From Streptomyces sp. CMB-StM0423 (lineage in GTDB: Bacteria > Actinomycetota > Actinomycetes > Streptomycetales > Streptomycetaceae), in the NCBI RefSeq assembly GCF_002847285.1, contig NZ_CP025407.1, positions 6,265,001-6,329,000 of the forward strand: DNA of 64,000 nucleotides. Direction: 5' to 3'. Positions 51,148 to 59,710 of this stretch are shown here, one piece after another (the first letter of the stretch is position 1; each line of letters begins with the position of its first letter). Under the pieces are notes generated by a model that had not been told where the DNA came from, ran no database searches, and saw only the letters and a list, made by a program, of their open reading frames with translations. The position numbers and the translations under genes are program-made.

Positions 51148-51753
51148 CGTGTTGAGTGCGAGTTCCAGCCATCTGCCCCGTGACCTCACGGTTCCCCGCG
51201 CCGATCTGTCCGATGCCCTGCTGATGTGCGCAAAGGAGGCGATGAAGGCGGCTTCCGCTGCCGTGGCACCGGTGTGCTCCCGGATCCCGCCAGAGGCGCT
51301 TGCGCCGCGCTGGCAGGGCTGCCGGGGGTCGACTGTGCGGCTCGGGGCCACCACTACACGAAGTCGCCCGCGTCACCCCAGAGTTGGCGCAAATCTTTCC
51401 CCACCGCAAACCAGACCCTCGAATACTTCGACCGTCATCGATAAATTGAGCGAGAAGCAGCACGGAGTTCCGTGCAGAAGGTCACGCACGAGGTGCCAGG
51501 GGGATGGAACAGATGCGTACATCCGGCAGGCAGATGCTCGCAGCCGCACCGCCGACGGCACCGCGGTAGCGCCCACACACCTTCGTCTTCCATGAGGTCC
51601 GTGCATGGCGGCACGGTCCTGACGTCACCTCGAACCCGATGACAACCGCGTAGTCGGACGCGTTCGGCACACGCCCGGCTCTGCACACGAGGCTGGAACC
51701 ATCCACTGGCGGCGGCTGGTTCCGGAGCCTGTCGAAATACAAAGGGGGAAACG
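51148..51753. other. Gene-poor spacer with operator-like motifs
   Basis: 606 bp without a convincing gene. It is less GC-rich than its surroundings near 51400-51450. TCGA-ATACT-TCGA is at 51419-51431 and a further TCGAT at 51438. GGAACCA (51695-51701) pairs with TGGTTCC (51717-51723) just before TGTCGAAATAC and the AAAGGGGG that serves the next gene. Frames starting at 51149 and 51242 have no recognisable product; a decayed mobile-element gene is possible. Confidence 0.45.
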
Positions 51754-52470
51754 ATGTCAGTCTCTGCTCAGCCACGCCTTGCCCTGGTGGGCGATCGCGG
51801 CAATCACGACGAGCCGTCCCACCCCAAGATCGACGCGATGCGTGAGCGGTGGGACCTGACCACGGAGTGGATCCCCACCACCGACATCCACGACGCTTCC
51901 GCGCTGGAGGGCTGGGACGGCGTCTGGGTGGTGCCCGGTGCTCCGTACTTCAACCAGAAGGGCGTGCACATCGCCGTCCGGTATGCGCGTGAGAACCGGC
52001 TGCCGTTCCTGGGCACCTGCGGCGGCTTCTTCAGTGCCCTCGTCGAGCACGCGCAGAACGTCCTGCACCTGCCGGAGGCACAGGGCGTGGATGAAGACCC
52101 GGAAAAGCTGATGCCCCTGGTCACGCCGCTGACGTGTTCCTTCCGCGGGGAGAAGGCTCCGCTGAAGGTCAAAGAGGGCTCCCACCTTGCCGGCATCTAC
52201 GGGACGACCGAAGTGGAGGAGATCTTCCACTGCGACTACGGGCTGGCCGACTCCTTCATGAACGCGGCCAACCAGGGCGACTTGCAGTTCAGCGCGTGGG
52301 ACGGCGACGGCGCTGCACGCGCCCTGGAGATAACCGGCCACCCCTTCTTCATGGGCAGCCTCTTCCAGCCCGAGCTGTCGTCCGCGCCAGGCGCCGAGCA
52401 CAAGATCCTCAAGGCGTTCCTTGCGGCGGTGCGCACCGGGGCGGGTGTGACGGCGACGCCGACGGCCTGA
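51754..52470 (+). CDS. CTP-synthase-like class I glutamine amidotransferase domain, degenerate triad
   Basis: 238 aa, equal to the C-terminal GATase domain of CTP synthase without the synthetase half. The start is MSVSAQPRLALVGDRG, then VVPGAPYFNQKGVHIAVRYA and the nucleophile elbow PFLGTCGGFFSA (Cys89). At the position of the usual HPE the sequence is FQPEL (Gln205, Glu207), so the catalytic His is replaced and glutaminase activity is doubtful. CTP-synthase-like genes have been noted in related arseno-organic clusters. Its role here is unknown; amide/amine chemistry or a structural function is possible. It is the first gene of the biosynthetic operon. Confidence 0.82.
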   Translation: MSVSAQPRLALVGDRGNHDEPSHPKIDAMRERWDLTTEWIPTTDIHDASALEGWDGVWVVPGAPYFNQKGVHIAVRYARENRLPFLGTCGGFFSALVEHAQNVLHLPEAQGVDEDPEKLMPLVTPLTCSFRGEKAPLKVKEGSHLAGIYGTTEVEEIFHCDYGLADSFMNAANQGDLQFSAWDGDGAARALEITGHPFFMGSLFQPELSSAPGAEHKILKAFLAAVRTGAGVTATPTA

Positions 52471-52577
52471 CCACGGCACAACTCCAGCATCCGACGAGGC
52501 CGTGCGTCGTGCGCCCGGCCGAGGACACCGTCATGCCCGTTCGTCCCCCGCACCGGGCGGAAGGAGCCTTGACCCTG

Positions 52578-55103
52578 ATGAAATCCGAACAGAACGGCCT
52601 GTCCCGGCGCGGCTTCGTGCGCGGCAGCGTCGTCGGCGGAGCCGGACTGGGCACCCCCGCCCTGCTGCCGGTGATCTCGGCACACGCCGCCACCGACGGC
52701 ACCGCCGCCGCAGGCGCGGGCACCGCCGACAGCAGCCTCGCGGGGGCGGCGTTCACCGATCAGTCGGCCGCCCTGACCCCGGACAAGACCGTCGCCACGG
52801 CCTGCCAGTTCTGCAACTCCAACTGCCGGCTCAACGTCGACCTCAAGGCCGATCGCATCCTCGCCGTTCGGGGAGAGGACGACGATCCCGTACAGCAGGG
52901 CCAGGTGTGCGTCAAAGCCGAACTCATGCCGCAACTGGTCTACAACGCCGACCGGCTGACCCGTCCCCTACGCCGAGTGGCCGGTGCGAAAGGCTCGCCG
53001 GACTCGACGTTCGAGCCCGTCACGTGGGACGAGGCCCTGCACACCATCGCCGCCAAGCTGCTGGAGCTGCGGGACGCAGGACAGGCGCACACCATCGCCA
53101 ACCGCACCACCGGCCGCCTGCCCCGCGGCACGGGCTCCCTCGTGGCCCGCGTGTTCGCGATGCTCGGCAGCCCCAACAACACGGACGTCGGCCCCGTCTG
53201 CAACGACGCCGGCGGCAACGCCCTGGCCACCACGTTCGGCCTGGGGAACTTCACCAACGGCTACGGCACCGACGGCGCCACCGGCAAGAACGATCTCGGC
53301 TCGGCCCGCCACTACCTGTTCCTGGGCACCAACCAGGCGGAAACCCACCCGGTCACCTTCGACTACCTGCTGCGCGGCCGCAGCAGGACCAAGGCCACCC
53401 TGACGGTGGTCGACCCTCGCCTGACCCCGACTGGCGCCGAAGCCGACCGGTGGGTGGCGCCCAAGCCGCACACCGACTTCGCGCTGCTGCTCGCCATGCT
53501 CCACCACGTCATCGATCAAGGGCTGTACGACAAGGCGTTCGTCAAGCGGTGGGTCGTCGGCTTCGACGAGCTGCGCGCCCACCTTGACGAGCACCAGTAC
53601 ACCCCCGCGTGGGCGGCGAAGGTCACCGGAGTCAAGGCCGCCACCATCAGGGAGATGGCCGAGGAGTACGCGAAGGCGAAACCGGCCGCGATCTTCTGCA
53701 ACGCCGGTATCTCCCACCAGCTCGGCGCCTTCGACACCTACCGGGTGGCGACGTTCCTGGCCGCGGTGACCGGCAACATCGGCGTACCGGGCGGCGGCTG
53801 CAACTTCATGCACAACACCTGGCCCGGCGACCTGCACCTGCCGCCGCTCACGGTCGACGTGCCCCAGCGGCGGGAGGCGCTGCCCGTGGGCCCGGACTAC
53901 TTCGCCGAGTCGATCCTGACGGGCGTCCCGTACCGGCTGCGCGCGGTGATCACGCAGGGAAACCCGCTGGTGTCCTCCGCCAACACGACCAAGGTCAAGA
54001 AGGCTTTCGAACAGCTCGACTTCTTCGTCTACACCGGCCTGTTCATGGAGGAAGCGGCCTACTACGCCGACATCATCCTGCCCGTCTGCAGCGGGCTGGA
54101 GATGGAAGGCGTCTACATGCGCCGCGACGACCGGGCCATCCGCTGGCAGGAGCAGGTCGTCGACCGGCTCGGCGAGTCCCGGCCCGACTGGGAGATCTGG
54201 ATCGGCCTCGCGCAGGCGCTGGCCGAGCTGGACAACGACCGCCCCGGCGCGGAGTGGCGTGAGGCGTTCCCGGAGCGGTGGACGGACTACAAGCACCTGT
54301 GGGACAACTTCATCGCCCACACCCCCGGCACCGGCGGGATGACCCGTACCCGGATGAGCCGGCGCACGGAGCCGCTGCGCTGGCCGTGTCCCACCCCCGA
54401 GCACCCCGGGGTCAGCACCCTGTACCTGGATCACCCGAGCTGGTACGAAGCCGCGGAGTCGCTGGATCCCGGCAATCGCGGCAAACGCTTCCTCACCCCC
54501 AGCGGCAAGGTCGAGATCACCACCCCGGAGCTGGAGAAGAAACTGGCCGCGACCGGGCATGGCGCCCTGCCGGTCTTCTACACGCACCCCGAGGTCACCG
54601 GAAAGAACCCGACCCTGGCCTACGGCCGTGCCTTCGTCACCAACCCCCTCAATCCCCAGGCGGTCACGCACCCGGTGCGCCTGGGCGTTCCCGGAGACGA
54701 CGCCGTGCACCGGGACTTCCCGCTGATGGGGATGACCGGCCGGCCCAGCGTCGTGCACTTCGCCGAGATCACGCACTGGACTCCGACGGGCAAGCAGCTC
54801 AACGGCATCCGTTTCATCCAGATCCATCCCGACACCGCCCGCCGCGCCGGTATCCGGGACGGCGACGACGTCCGCGTCGAAAGCCCCCGCGGCTCGGTGA
54901 CGGGCACGGCACTGCTGTGGGAGGGGATCAGGACGGACACCGTGTTCGTACCCAACACCTTTGGTCCCGCCCAGAAGACAGGCGACCTCTTCGACGACCC
55001 CCGCTACGAGGCGGCCAACACCCTCCCGGACGACCGCTACTACGACAACCTCTCCGGCCAGCAGGCATTCAAGTGCTTCGCCTGCCGGGTCGTCCGAGCC
55101 TGA
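52578..55103 (+). CDS. Tat-exported molybdopterin oxidoreductase (arsenic/nitrate-type, DMSOR family)
   Basis: 841 aa. The Tat signal is LSRRGFVRGSVVGGAGLGTP. [4Fe-4S] ligands are Cys76, Cys79, Cys83 and Cys111 (CQFCNSNC then GQVCVKAEL, C-x2-C-x3-C-x27-C). GPVCNDAGGNA contains Cys208 at the likely molybdenum-ligand position, as in Nap/Arr-like enzymes rather than arsenite oxidase. Later motifs are LFLGTNQAETHPV, TGNIGVPGGGCNFM, ITQGNPLVSSAN and a molydopterin-dinucleotide C-terminal domain (IHPDTARRAGIRDGDDV). It could interconvert arsenite and arsenate or act on an organo-arsenical at the membrane. No small subunit or cytochrome gene is beside it. GGAAGGAG precedes the ATG at 52578. Confidence 0.88.
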   Translation: MKSEQNGLSRRGFVRGSVVGGAGLGTPALLPVISAHAATDGTAAAGAGTADSSLAGAAFTDQSAALTPDKTVATACQFCNSNCRLNVDLKADRILAVRGEDDDPVQQGQVCVKAELMPQLVYNADRLTRPLRRVAGAKGSPDSTFEPVTWDEALHTIAAKLLELRDAGQAHTIANRTTGRLPRGTGSLVARVFAMLGSPNNTDVGPVCNDAGGNALATTFGLGNFTNGYGTDGATGKNDLGSARHYLFLGTNQAETHPVTFDYLLRGRSRTKATLTVVDPRLTPTGAEADRWVAPKPHTDFALLLAMLHHVIDQGLYDKAFVKRWVVGFDELRAHLDEHQYTPAWAAKVTGVKAATIREMAEEYAKAKPAAIFCNAGISHQLGAFDTYRVATFLAAVTGNIGVPGGGCNFMHNTWPGDLHLPPLTVDVPQRREALPVGPDYFAESILTGVPYRLRAVITQGNPLVSSANTTKVKKAFEQLDFFVYTGLFMEEAAYYADIILPVCSGLEMEGVYMRRDDRAIRWQEQVVDRLGESRPDWEIWIGLAQALAELDNDRPGAEWREAFPERWTDYKHLWDNFIAHTPGTGGMTRTRMSRRTEPLRWPCPTPEHPGVSTLYLDHPSWYEAAESLDPGNRGKRFLTPSGKVEITTPELEKKLAATGHGALPVFYTHPEVTGKNPTLAYGRAFVTNPLNPQAVTHPVRLGVPGDDAVHRDFPLMGMTGRPSVVHFAEITHWTPTGKQLNGIRFIQIHPDTARRAGIRDGDDVRVESPRGSVTGTALLWEGIRTDTVFVPNTFGPAQKTGDLFDDPRYEAANTLPDDRYYDNLSGQQAFKCFACRVVRA

Positions 55104-55152
55104 CCCGCCACGCGACGCCGCACCGTTCGTCCCCGACCGCTGGAGGCAGTGC

Positions 55153-56475
55153 ATGACCGCCACGTCCGACCCGCGTCTTGAGGCCGAGTCCGTCACCGTC
55201 CGGCCGCTGGCCGGCTTCGACGAGACCGTCCAGGTCCTGGGCTCCAAGAGCTACACCAACCGCTACCTGGCCATCGCCTCCCTGTCCGGGCAGGAGACGG
55301 TCATCGACAACGCGCTGCTCTCCGACGACACCGTCTACCTCGCCCGTGCCATCGAGAAGTTCGGACACGTCACCTGCGACATCGACCAGCAGGCCGCCGG
55401 CATCCGCGTCACCCCCACCGGCAAGCCGATGCGCGCACCGGGTGAGGAGATCTTCGTCGGCGGCGCCGGTACCCCGCTGCGGTTCCTGATCTCCATGGCC
55501 GGGCACGCCGAGGGCACCACGATCATCAACGGCAACGCCCGCATGCAGGAGCGCCCCATGGGCGACCTCCTCAAGGCCCTTCCCGCGCTCGGCGTGGACG
55601 CCGCCGCCGTACGCGGCAACGGCAGCCCGCCCATCCGCGTGGTCGGCGGCTCCTTCAAGGGAGGCGCCACGTCCATCAGCGGCGCCGTCTCCAGCCAGTT
55701 CACCTCCAGCCTCATCATCAACGCGCTGCGCGCCCGGACCACCACCGAGATCACCATCAGCGACGAGCTGATCTCCAAGCCGTACGTGGAGATGACGCTC
55801 GCCGCACTGAAGGAAATGGGGGTGAGCGTCGACTGCGACGGCCACCGGCGTTTCACCGTCGCCGCCGGGCAGCAGGCCCGCGGCGGCACGGTCACCGTGG
55901 AGCCGGACGCCTCCGGCATGTCCTACTTCCTGATCGCCGCGGCCATCCTCCAGTCCCGGGTCGTCATCCCAGGCATCGGCAGCGGATCCCACCAGGGCGA
56001 CGCCCACCTGGTCGAGGCCCTGGAACGCATGGGCTGTCGCGCCGAAGTCACGGCCGGCACCACCACCCTGACCGGCGGTCCGCTGCACGGCATCGACATC
56101 AACATGGAGGCCATGCCCGACGTCGTGCCGTCCCTCGCGATCGCCGCCGCCCACGCCGAGGGCACCACGCGCATCACCAACATCGCCTCCCTGCGCGTCA
56201 AGGAGTGCGACCGCATCGCCGCCGTCACCACCGAGCTGCGCAAGATGGGCATCGAGGTCGAAGAGCACGCCGACGCCATGTACATCACCGGCGGCACCCC
56301 GGTCGGTGCGGACATCGACACCTACGACGACCACCGCATCGCCATGACCTTCGCGATCGCCGGTCTGCGCACCGAGGGAGTGGTCATCAAGGACCCCGGC
56401 TGCGTCGCCAAGTCCTTCCCCACCTTCTGGCAGACCCTCGACACCCTGCACCCCACCCTCGCGAGCACCGTATGA
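55153..56475 (+). CDS. EPSP synthase (AroA) homologue, candidate As-C bond-forming enzyme
   Basis: 440 aa. Most catalytic EPSPS residues are kept: LGSKSYTNR (K32, S33, R37), MQERPMGDLL, SSQFTSS, SKPYVEMT, PDVVPSLAI, RVKECDR (K350, R354), YDDHRIAM and GCVAKSFP. Two sites differ. LGNAGT is VGGAGT, losing the Asn94 equivalent. The NWRVKE motif reads SLRVKE, losing Asn336, a shikimate-3-phosphate contact. PEP-handling Arg/Lys residues remain. In related clusters AroA homologues are proposed to join an arsenic oxyanion to a PEP-like unit. It is a cluster paralogue, not the shikimate enzyme. GGAGG lies 6 bp before the ATG; ATGA overlap with the next gene. Confidence 0.9.
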   Translation: MTATSDPRLEAESVTVRPLAGFDETVQVLGSKSYTNRYLAIASLSGQETVIDNALLSDDTVYLARAIEKFGHVTCDIDQQAAGIRVTPTGKPMRAPGEEIFVGGAGTPLRFLISMAGHAEGTTIINGNARMQERPMGDLLKALPALGVDAAAVRGNGSPPIRVVGGSFKGGATSISGAVSSQFTSSLIINALRARTTTEITISDELISKPYVEMTLAALKEMGVSVDCDGHRRFTVAAGQQARGGTVTVEPDASGMSYFLIAAAILQSRVVIPGIGSGSHQGDAHLVEALERMGCRAEVTAGTTTLTGGPLHGIDINMEAMPDVVPSLAIAAAHAEGTTRITNIASLRVKECDRIAAVTTELRKMGIEVEEHADAMYITGGTPVGADIDTYDDHRIAMTFAIAGLRTEGVVIKDPGCVAKSFPTFWQTLDTLHPTLASTV

Positions 56476-58007
56476 GCGCGCCCGACGACTCGTTCACCGG
56501 CCCGGGCATCCTGCTGGTGCTCGACGGCTGGGGCCACGCCCCGGCGGCCGACGACAACGCCCTGGCCCTGGCCCGCACTCCGGTCCTGGACGACCTCGTC
56601 ACGCGGTTCCCGAACACGCTCGCCGACGCCTCCGGCGAAGCCGTCGGACTGACCGCCGGTACGGTCGGCAACTCCGAGATCGGCCACATGGTCATCGGCG
56701 CCGGACGGCCCGTACCGTACGACAGTCTGCTGGTCCAGCAGGCGATCGCCGCCGGCACCCTGCGTGCGCACCCCCGGCTGGGTTCCGTCCTGGACGGCAC
56801 GGCTGCCGCGGGCAGCGCCCTGCACCTGATCGGCCTGTGCTCGGACGGGCAGATCCACTCGAACGTCGGGCATCTGGCCGACCTGCTGGCGGCGGCAGCG
56901 GCCCACGGGGTGAGCCGCGTGTACATCCACGCGATCACCGACGGAAGGGACGTCGCCGACGGCACCGCCCGCACCTTCCTGGCACAGGTCGGCGAGATGA
57001 CCGGCCGCGCCGGGACGGGCCGGCTCGCCACCGTCGTCGGCCGCGGCTACGCCATGGACAAGGCCGGCAACCTCGACCTCACCGAGCAGGCCGTCGCCTT
57101 GGTCGCCGACGGCCGGGGCGCCTCCGCCGGCAGCGTGCAGCAGGCACTGAGCGCTTCCGAGCGCGGCGACGAATGGGTGCCCGCAAGCGTGCTCACGGCT
57201 GCTGGAGACGTAGCCATCGCCGACGGCGATGCGGTGCTGTGGTTCAACTTCCGCAGCGACCGCATCCAGCAGTTCGCCGACCGCCTCGTCGAGCACCTCA
57301 CGGCCACCGGGCGCTCGACGCAGATGCTGAGCCTGGCCCAGTACGACACCCGCGCCGCGATCCCCCCGCTGGTGGAGCGGGCGGACGCCTCCGGTGGCCT
57401 GGCCGGCGAACTCTCCGAGGCCGGGGTGCGAAGCGTCCGCATCGCGGAGGCGGAGAAGTTCGAGCACGTGACGTACTACATCAACGGCCGCGACGCCACG
57501 GCGCGCAGCGCCGAGGAGCACGTGCGGATCACGGGCGACGACAAGCCCGACTACATCGCCCGGCCGCAGATGAACCTCGACCGCGTCACCACGGCCGTCA
57601 CCGAGGCCGCCGGCCGCACGGACGTCGAACTCGTCGTCGCCAACCTGGCCAACATCGACGTCGTAGGGCACACCGGCAACCTGGCCGCGACCGTCACCGC
57701 GTGCGAGGCCACGGACGCCGCGGTAGGGCGGATCCTCGATGCGGCTCGCGCGGGCGGGCGTTGGGTGCTCGCCGTGGGCGACCACGGCAACGCCGAGAAG
57801 ATGACCAAGGAGGCGGCGGACGGCACCACCCGACCGTACGGTGGACACACCACCAACCCGGTCCCTCTGGTGATCGTCCCCCGCGGGGCCGGGACCGCGC
57901 AGCCCATGCTGCCCGGAACGGCGACGCTCGCCGACGTCGCGCCCACGGTCCTGCACCTGCTGGGCCGAAAACCGGGATCCGCCATGACCGGAAGGACACT
58001 GCTGTGA
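56472..58007 (+). CDS. iPGM-like metalloenzyme, candidate arsenoenolpyruvate mutase
   Basis: 511 aa, alkaline-phosphatase superfamily. The two-metal site of cofactor-independent phosphoglycerate mutase is intact: VLDGWG, nucleophile Ser68 in GNSEIGHMVIGAGR, EAEKFEHVTYY, NIDVVGHTG, GDHGNAEK and GGHTTNP. ITDGRDV and NFRSDRI keep further ligands. The substrate-binding stretch normally reading GRYYAMDRDxRWxR is GRGYAMDKAGNLDLTE, so the Arg pair that grips phosphoglycerate is gone. This argues against a housekeeping mutase and fits the proposed C-O to C-As rearrangement in arseno-organic clusters. It is co-translated with the AroA homologue (ATGA) and the next gene (GTGA). Confidence 0.9.
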   Translation: MSAPDDSFTGPGILLVLDGWGHAPAADDNALALARTPVLDDLVTRFPNTLADASGEAVGLTAGTVGNSEIGHMVIGAGRPVPYDSLLVQQAIAAGTLRAHPRLGSVLDGTAAAGSALHLIGLCSDGQIHSNVGHLADLLAAAAAHGVSRVYIHAITDGRDVADGTARTFLAQVGEMTGRAGTGRLATVVGRGYAMDKAGNLDLTEQAVALVADGRGASAGSVQQALSASERGDEWVPASVLTAAGDVAIADGDAVLWFNFRSDRIQQFADRLVEHLTATGRSTQMLSLAQYDTRAAIPPLVERADASGGLAGELSEAGVRSVRIAEAEKFEHVTYYINGRDATARSAEEHVRITGDDKPDYIARPQMNLDRVTTAVTEAAGRTDVELVVANLANIDVVGHTGNLAATVTACEATDAAVGRILDAARAGGRWVLAVGDHGNAEKMTKEAADGTTRPYGGHTTNPVPLVIVPRGAGTAQPMLPGTATLADVAPTVLHLLGRKPGSAMTGRTLL

Positions 58008-58363
58008 CCCCCCACCTCGCTGCTCCCACCCAGACCGACTGGACTCAGGTACCGGAAATGACCCGGTGCCTGGACACGCCGCACCTCGCGGCCGCATTCG
58101 CCGACGACGCCGTCGTGCGCCGGATGGACACCGAGGGGACCGGCATCGTCGTACGCGAGCCGGCCGACCGCTCCTGCGTCGTGCTGGGCCTCTACAACTC
58201 GTCCACGACCGAAGCCCGTATCAGCCTCAACGCCCTGCTGCCCGAACACGCCAACAGCGCCTGGCGCTTCATCAGCGGCTCCATGCGCACCAGTCCCGCC
58301 ATCGACGGGATGGACGTCCACCTGGAGGCAGCAGGCCACGTCTGGCTGACCGCCACCTCCTGA
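58004..58363 (+). CDS. 119-aa protein of unknown function at the end of the biosynthetic operon
   Basis: 119 aa from a GTG overlapping the preceding stop (GTGA). The N-terminal half is helical (TRCLDTPHLAAAFADDAVVR). The C-terminal half looks like a small all-beta domain (GIVVREPADRSCVVLGLYN; ARISLNALLPE; MDVHLEAAGHVWLTATS), reminiscent of glycosidase C-terminal beta domains. There is no signal peptide or metal motif. I do not recognise a family. Tight coupling to the mutase gene says it belongs to the same pathway. Confidence 0.7.
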   Translation: MTPHLAAPTQTDWTQVPEMTRCLDTPHLAAAFADDAVVRRMDTEGTGIVVREPADRSCVVLGLYNSSTTEARISLNALLPEHANSAWRFISGSMRTSPAIDGMDVHLEAAGHVWLTATS

Positions 58364-58382
58364 GGAAAGGAGACCTCACCAT

Positions 58383-58408
58383 CCGGGCTTCCTGAGCCCG
58401 GCTCTTTC
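58383..58408 (+). terminator. Intrinsic terminator of the biosynthetic operon
   Basis: CCGGGCT-TCCTG-AGCCCGG followed by CTCTTTC, 20 bp after the stop of the 119-aa gene. Confidence 0.8.
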
Positions 58409-58834
58409 AACAGGCCGCCAGCGACCCGCTGTCGGCAACCTGCGCCAGATCCACCGCAGCCTGCGCGGGGCAGCCCTTCCGGGCACCCATGTCCCGCGTT
58501 TTCCTCAGGGCACCGCCAACCCGAAGGATCTGACAATGCACAAGCCCGTTCGCTTTGCCATGCCCGTTTCCGCCGGCGCCACCGGCGCGGTGGGAACAGT
58601 CGTCGGGGCTCCACGAGTCGCCGTCGGCGACTCGCGGCATTCCCCCGTGGCTTTCTGCGGTCATGCGTGCACCGCCCCTCTCTCCCCCAGGGAGATCGAG
58701 CGGGACGTCCCGACCACCTCGCCCGACCGTCGCCCACCAGCACGTCGGTGACCACCCGAAGAGGCTGAGCCCGTCCCCGTACCGCACCTCACAGCGCACA
58801 CCTGTGCACGCATGCAGAGAGAAGAGTCCCCATA
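58409..58834. other. Spacer between the biosynthetic operon and the Pst-like operon
   Basis: 426 bp. It contains the short frame listed at 58536-58751. GCACACCTGTGCAC near 58795-58808 is an imperfect palindrome shortly before the transporter operon. I looked for a PHO box (GTTCACC repeats) and do not see one. Confidence 0.4.
58536..58751 (+). CDS. Doubtful 71-aa frame upstream of the Pst-like operon
   Basis: GAAGGA lies 7 bp before an ATG opening MHKPVRFAMPVSAGATGAVG, which looks like a weak signal peptide. The rest is Pro/Arg-rich with no recognisable domain. It may be a small secreted protein, a leader, or the decayed start of a PstS-like gene. Low confidence. Confidence 0.25.
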   Translation: MHKPVRFAMPVSAGATGAVGTVVGAPRVAVGDSRHSPVAFCGHACTAPLSPREIERDVPTTSPDRRPPARR

Positions 58835-59707
58835 GTGATCACTCACAAGCGCCGCGCCGCCTATCTCACCTCGACCGCCGTGCTGTTCATATCCGTGGCC
58901 GGCTGCGCCGGCGACGACGCCGGATCAGGAGGTGCGCTGCAGGTCAGCGGCTCCACCACCGTGGCTCCTGTGGCCGCGGACGCGGCCGAGGCGCTCAAGG
59001 CGAAGGGCCTCGACATCATCGTGGCCACCCAGGGCGGTTCCGCCGGCGGCATCTCCCAGCTCGCGGCGGGCCAGATCGGCATCGCGATGAGTTCGAAGCC
59101 CATAGCGCCGGAGGACGAGTCCGCCCATCCCGACACGGACTTCCAACCCACCCAGGTCGGCGCGGACGCAGTCGGCGTCATCGTCACCGACGAAGTCGCC
59201 GAAGCCGGCGTGGAGAACCTCACCGCGGCGCAGGTACGTGACCTGTTCGAAGGGAAGATCACCAACTGGTCCGAGGTCGGCGGCCCGGACCTTGAGGTCT
59301 TCGTCTACGACAAGGAACCCGGCCGCGGCACCCGCGAAGTCCTCGACAAGTACATCTACGGCGACAAGAAGGCCCCGCCGCCGCCGGAGTCGGGCAACTT
59401 CGCCATCGTCGGCGGCAACCTCGAAACGCGTAACAAGCTGAAGTCGACCCCCGGCGCCGTGGCACCGCTGTCCACCAGCTTCGTCGAAGGGCACGACGAC
59501 CTGGCGGTCGTGACGCTCGACGGCATCGCGCCCAGCCCCGAGAACATCGCCTCCGGCACGTACCCGATGTCCCGGCCGCTGTACCTCATCACCGACGGCG
59601 AGCCGGAGGGCACGTCGAAGAAGTTCATCAACTACGTCCTGTCCCCGAAGGGGCAGGAGCTGATGACCAAGCACGGCTACCTCAAGCTCAAGGAAATCGG
59701 GAAGTAG
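58835..59707 (+). CDS. PstS-like substrate-binding lipoprotein, candidate arsenate-binding
   Basis: 290 aa. The lipobox ISVAGC puts the lipidated Cys at residue 24. PstS-like elements are LQVSGSTTVAPVA (first ligand loop), GGSAGGISQLAAGQIGIAMSS, LFEGKITNWSEVGG and VLSPKGQELM. The second oxyanion loop, usually GSGT, reads PGRGTRE: Arg replaces the ligand Ser. That change, and its place among arsenic genes rather than with phoU, suggests a substrate other than plain phosphate, arsenate being the obvious candidate. GTG start at 58835 with AGAAGAG upstream; the permease gene begins 3 bp later. Confidence 0.85.
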   Translation: MITHKRRAAYLTSTAVLFISVAGCAGDDAGSGGALQVSGSTTVAPVAADAAEALKAKGLDIIVATQGGSAGGISQLAAGQIGIAMSSKPIAPEDESAHPDTDFQPTQVGADAVGVIVTDEVAEAGVENLTAAQVRDLFEGKITNWSEVGGPDLEVFVYDKEPGRGTREVLDKYIYGDKKAPPPPESGNFAIVGGNLETRNKLKSTPGAVAPLSTSFVEGHDDLAVVTLDGIAPSPENIASGTYPMSRPLYLITDGEPEGTSKKFINYVLSPKGQELMTKHGYLKLKEIGK

Positions 59708-59710
59708 CCG

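Noticed and set aside
51149..51595. Plus-strand frame starting LSASSSHLPRDLTV after the 36-bp palindrome
   Set aside because: It faintly recalls a transposase N-terminus, but there is no catalytic core or second terminal repeat that I can see, so it is not called as an insertion sequence.
56472..58007. Housekeeping glycolytic gpmI
   Set aside because: The phosphoglycerate-binding Arg segment is lost and the gene is locked in an arsenic biosynthetic operon.
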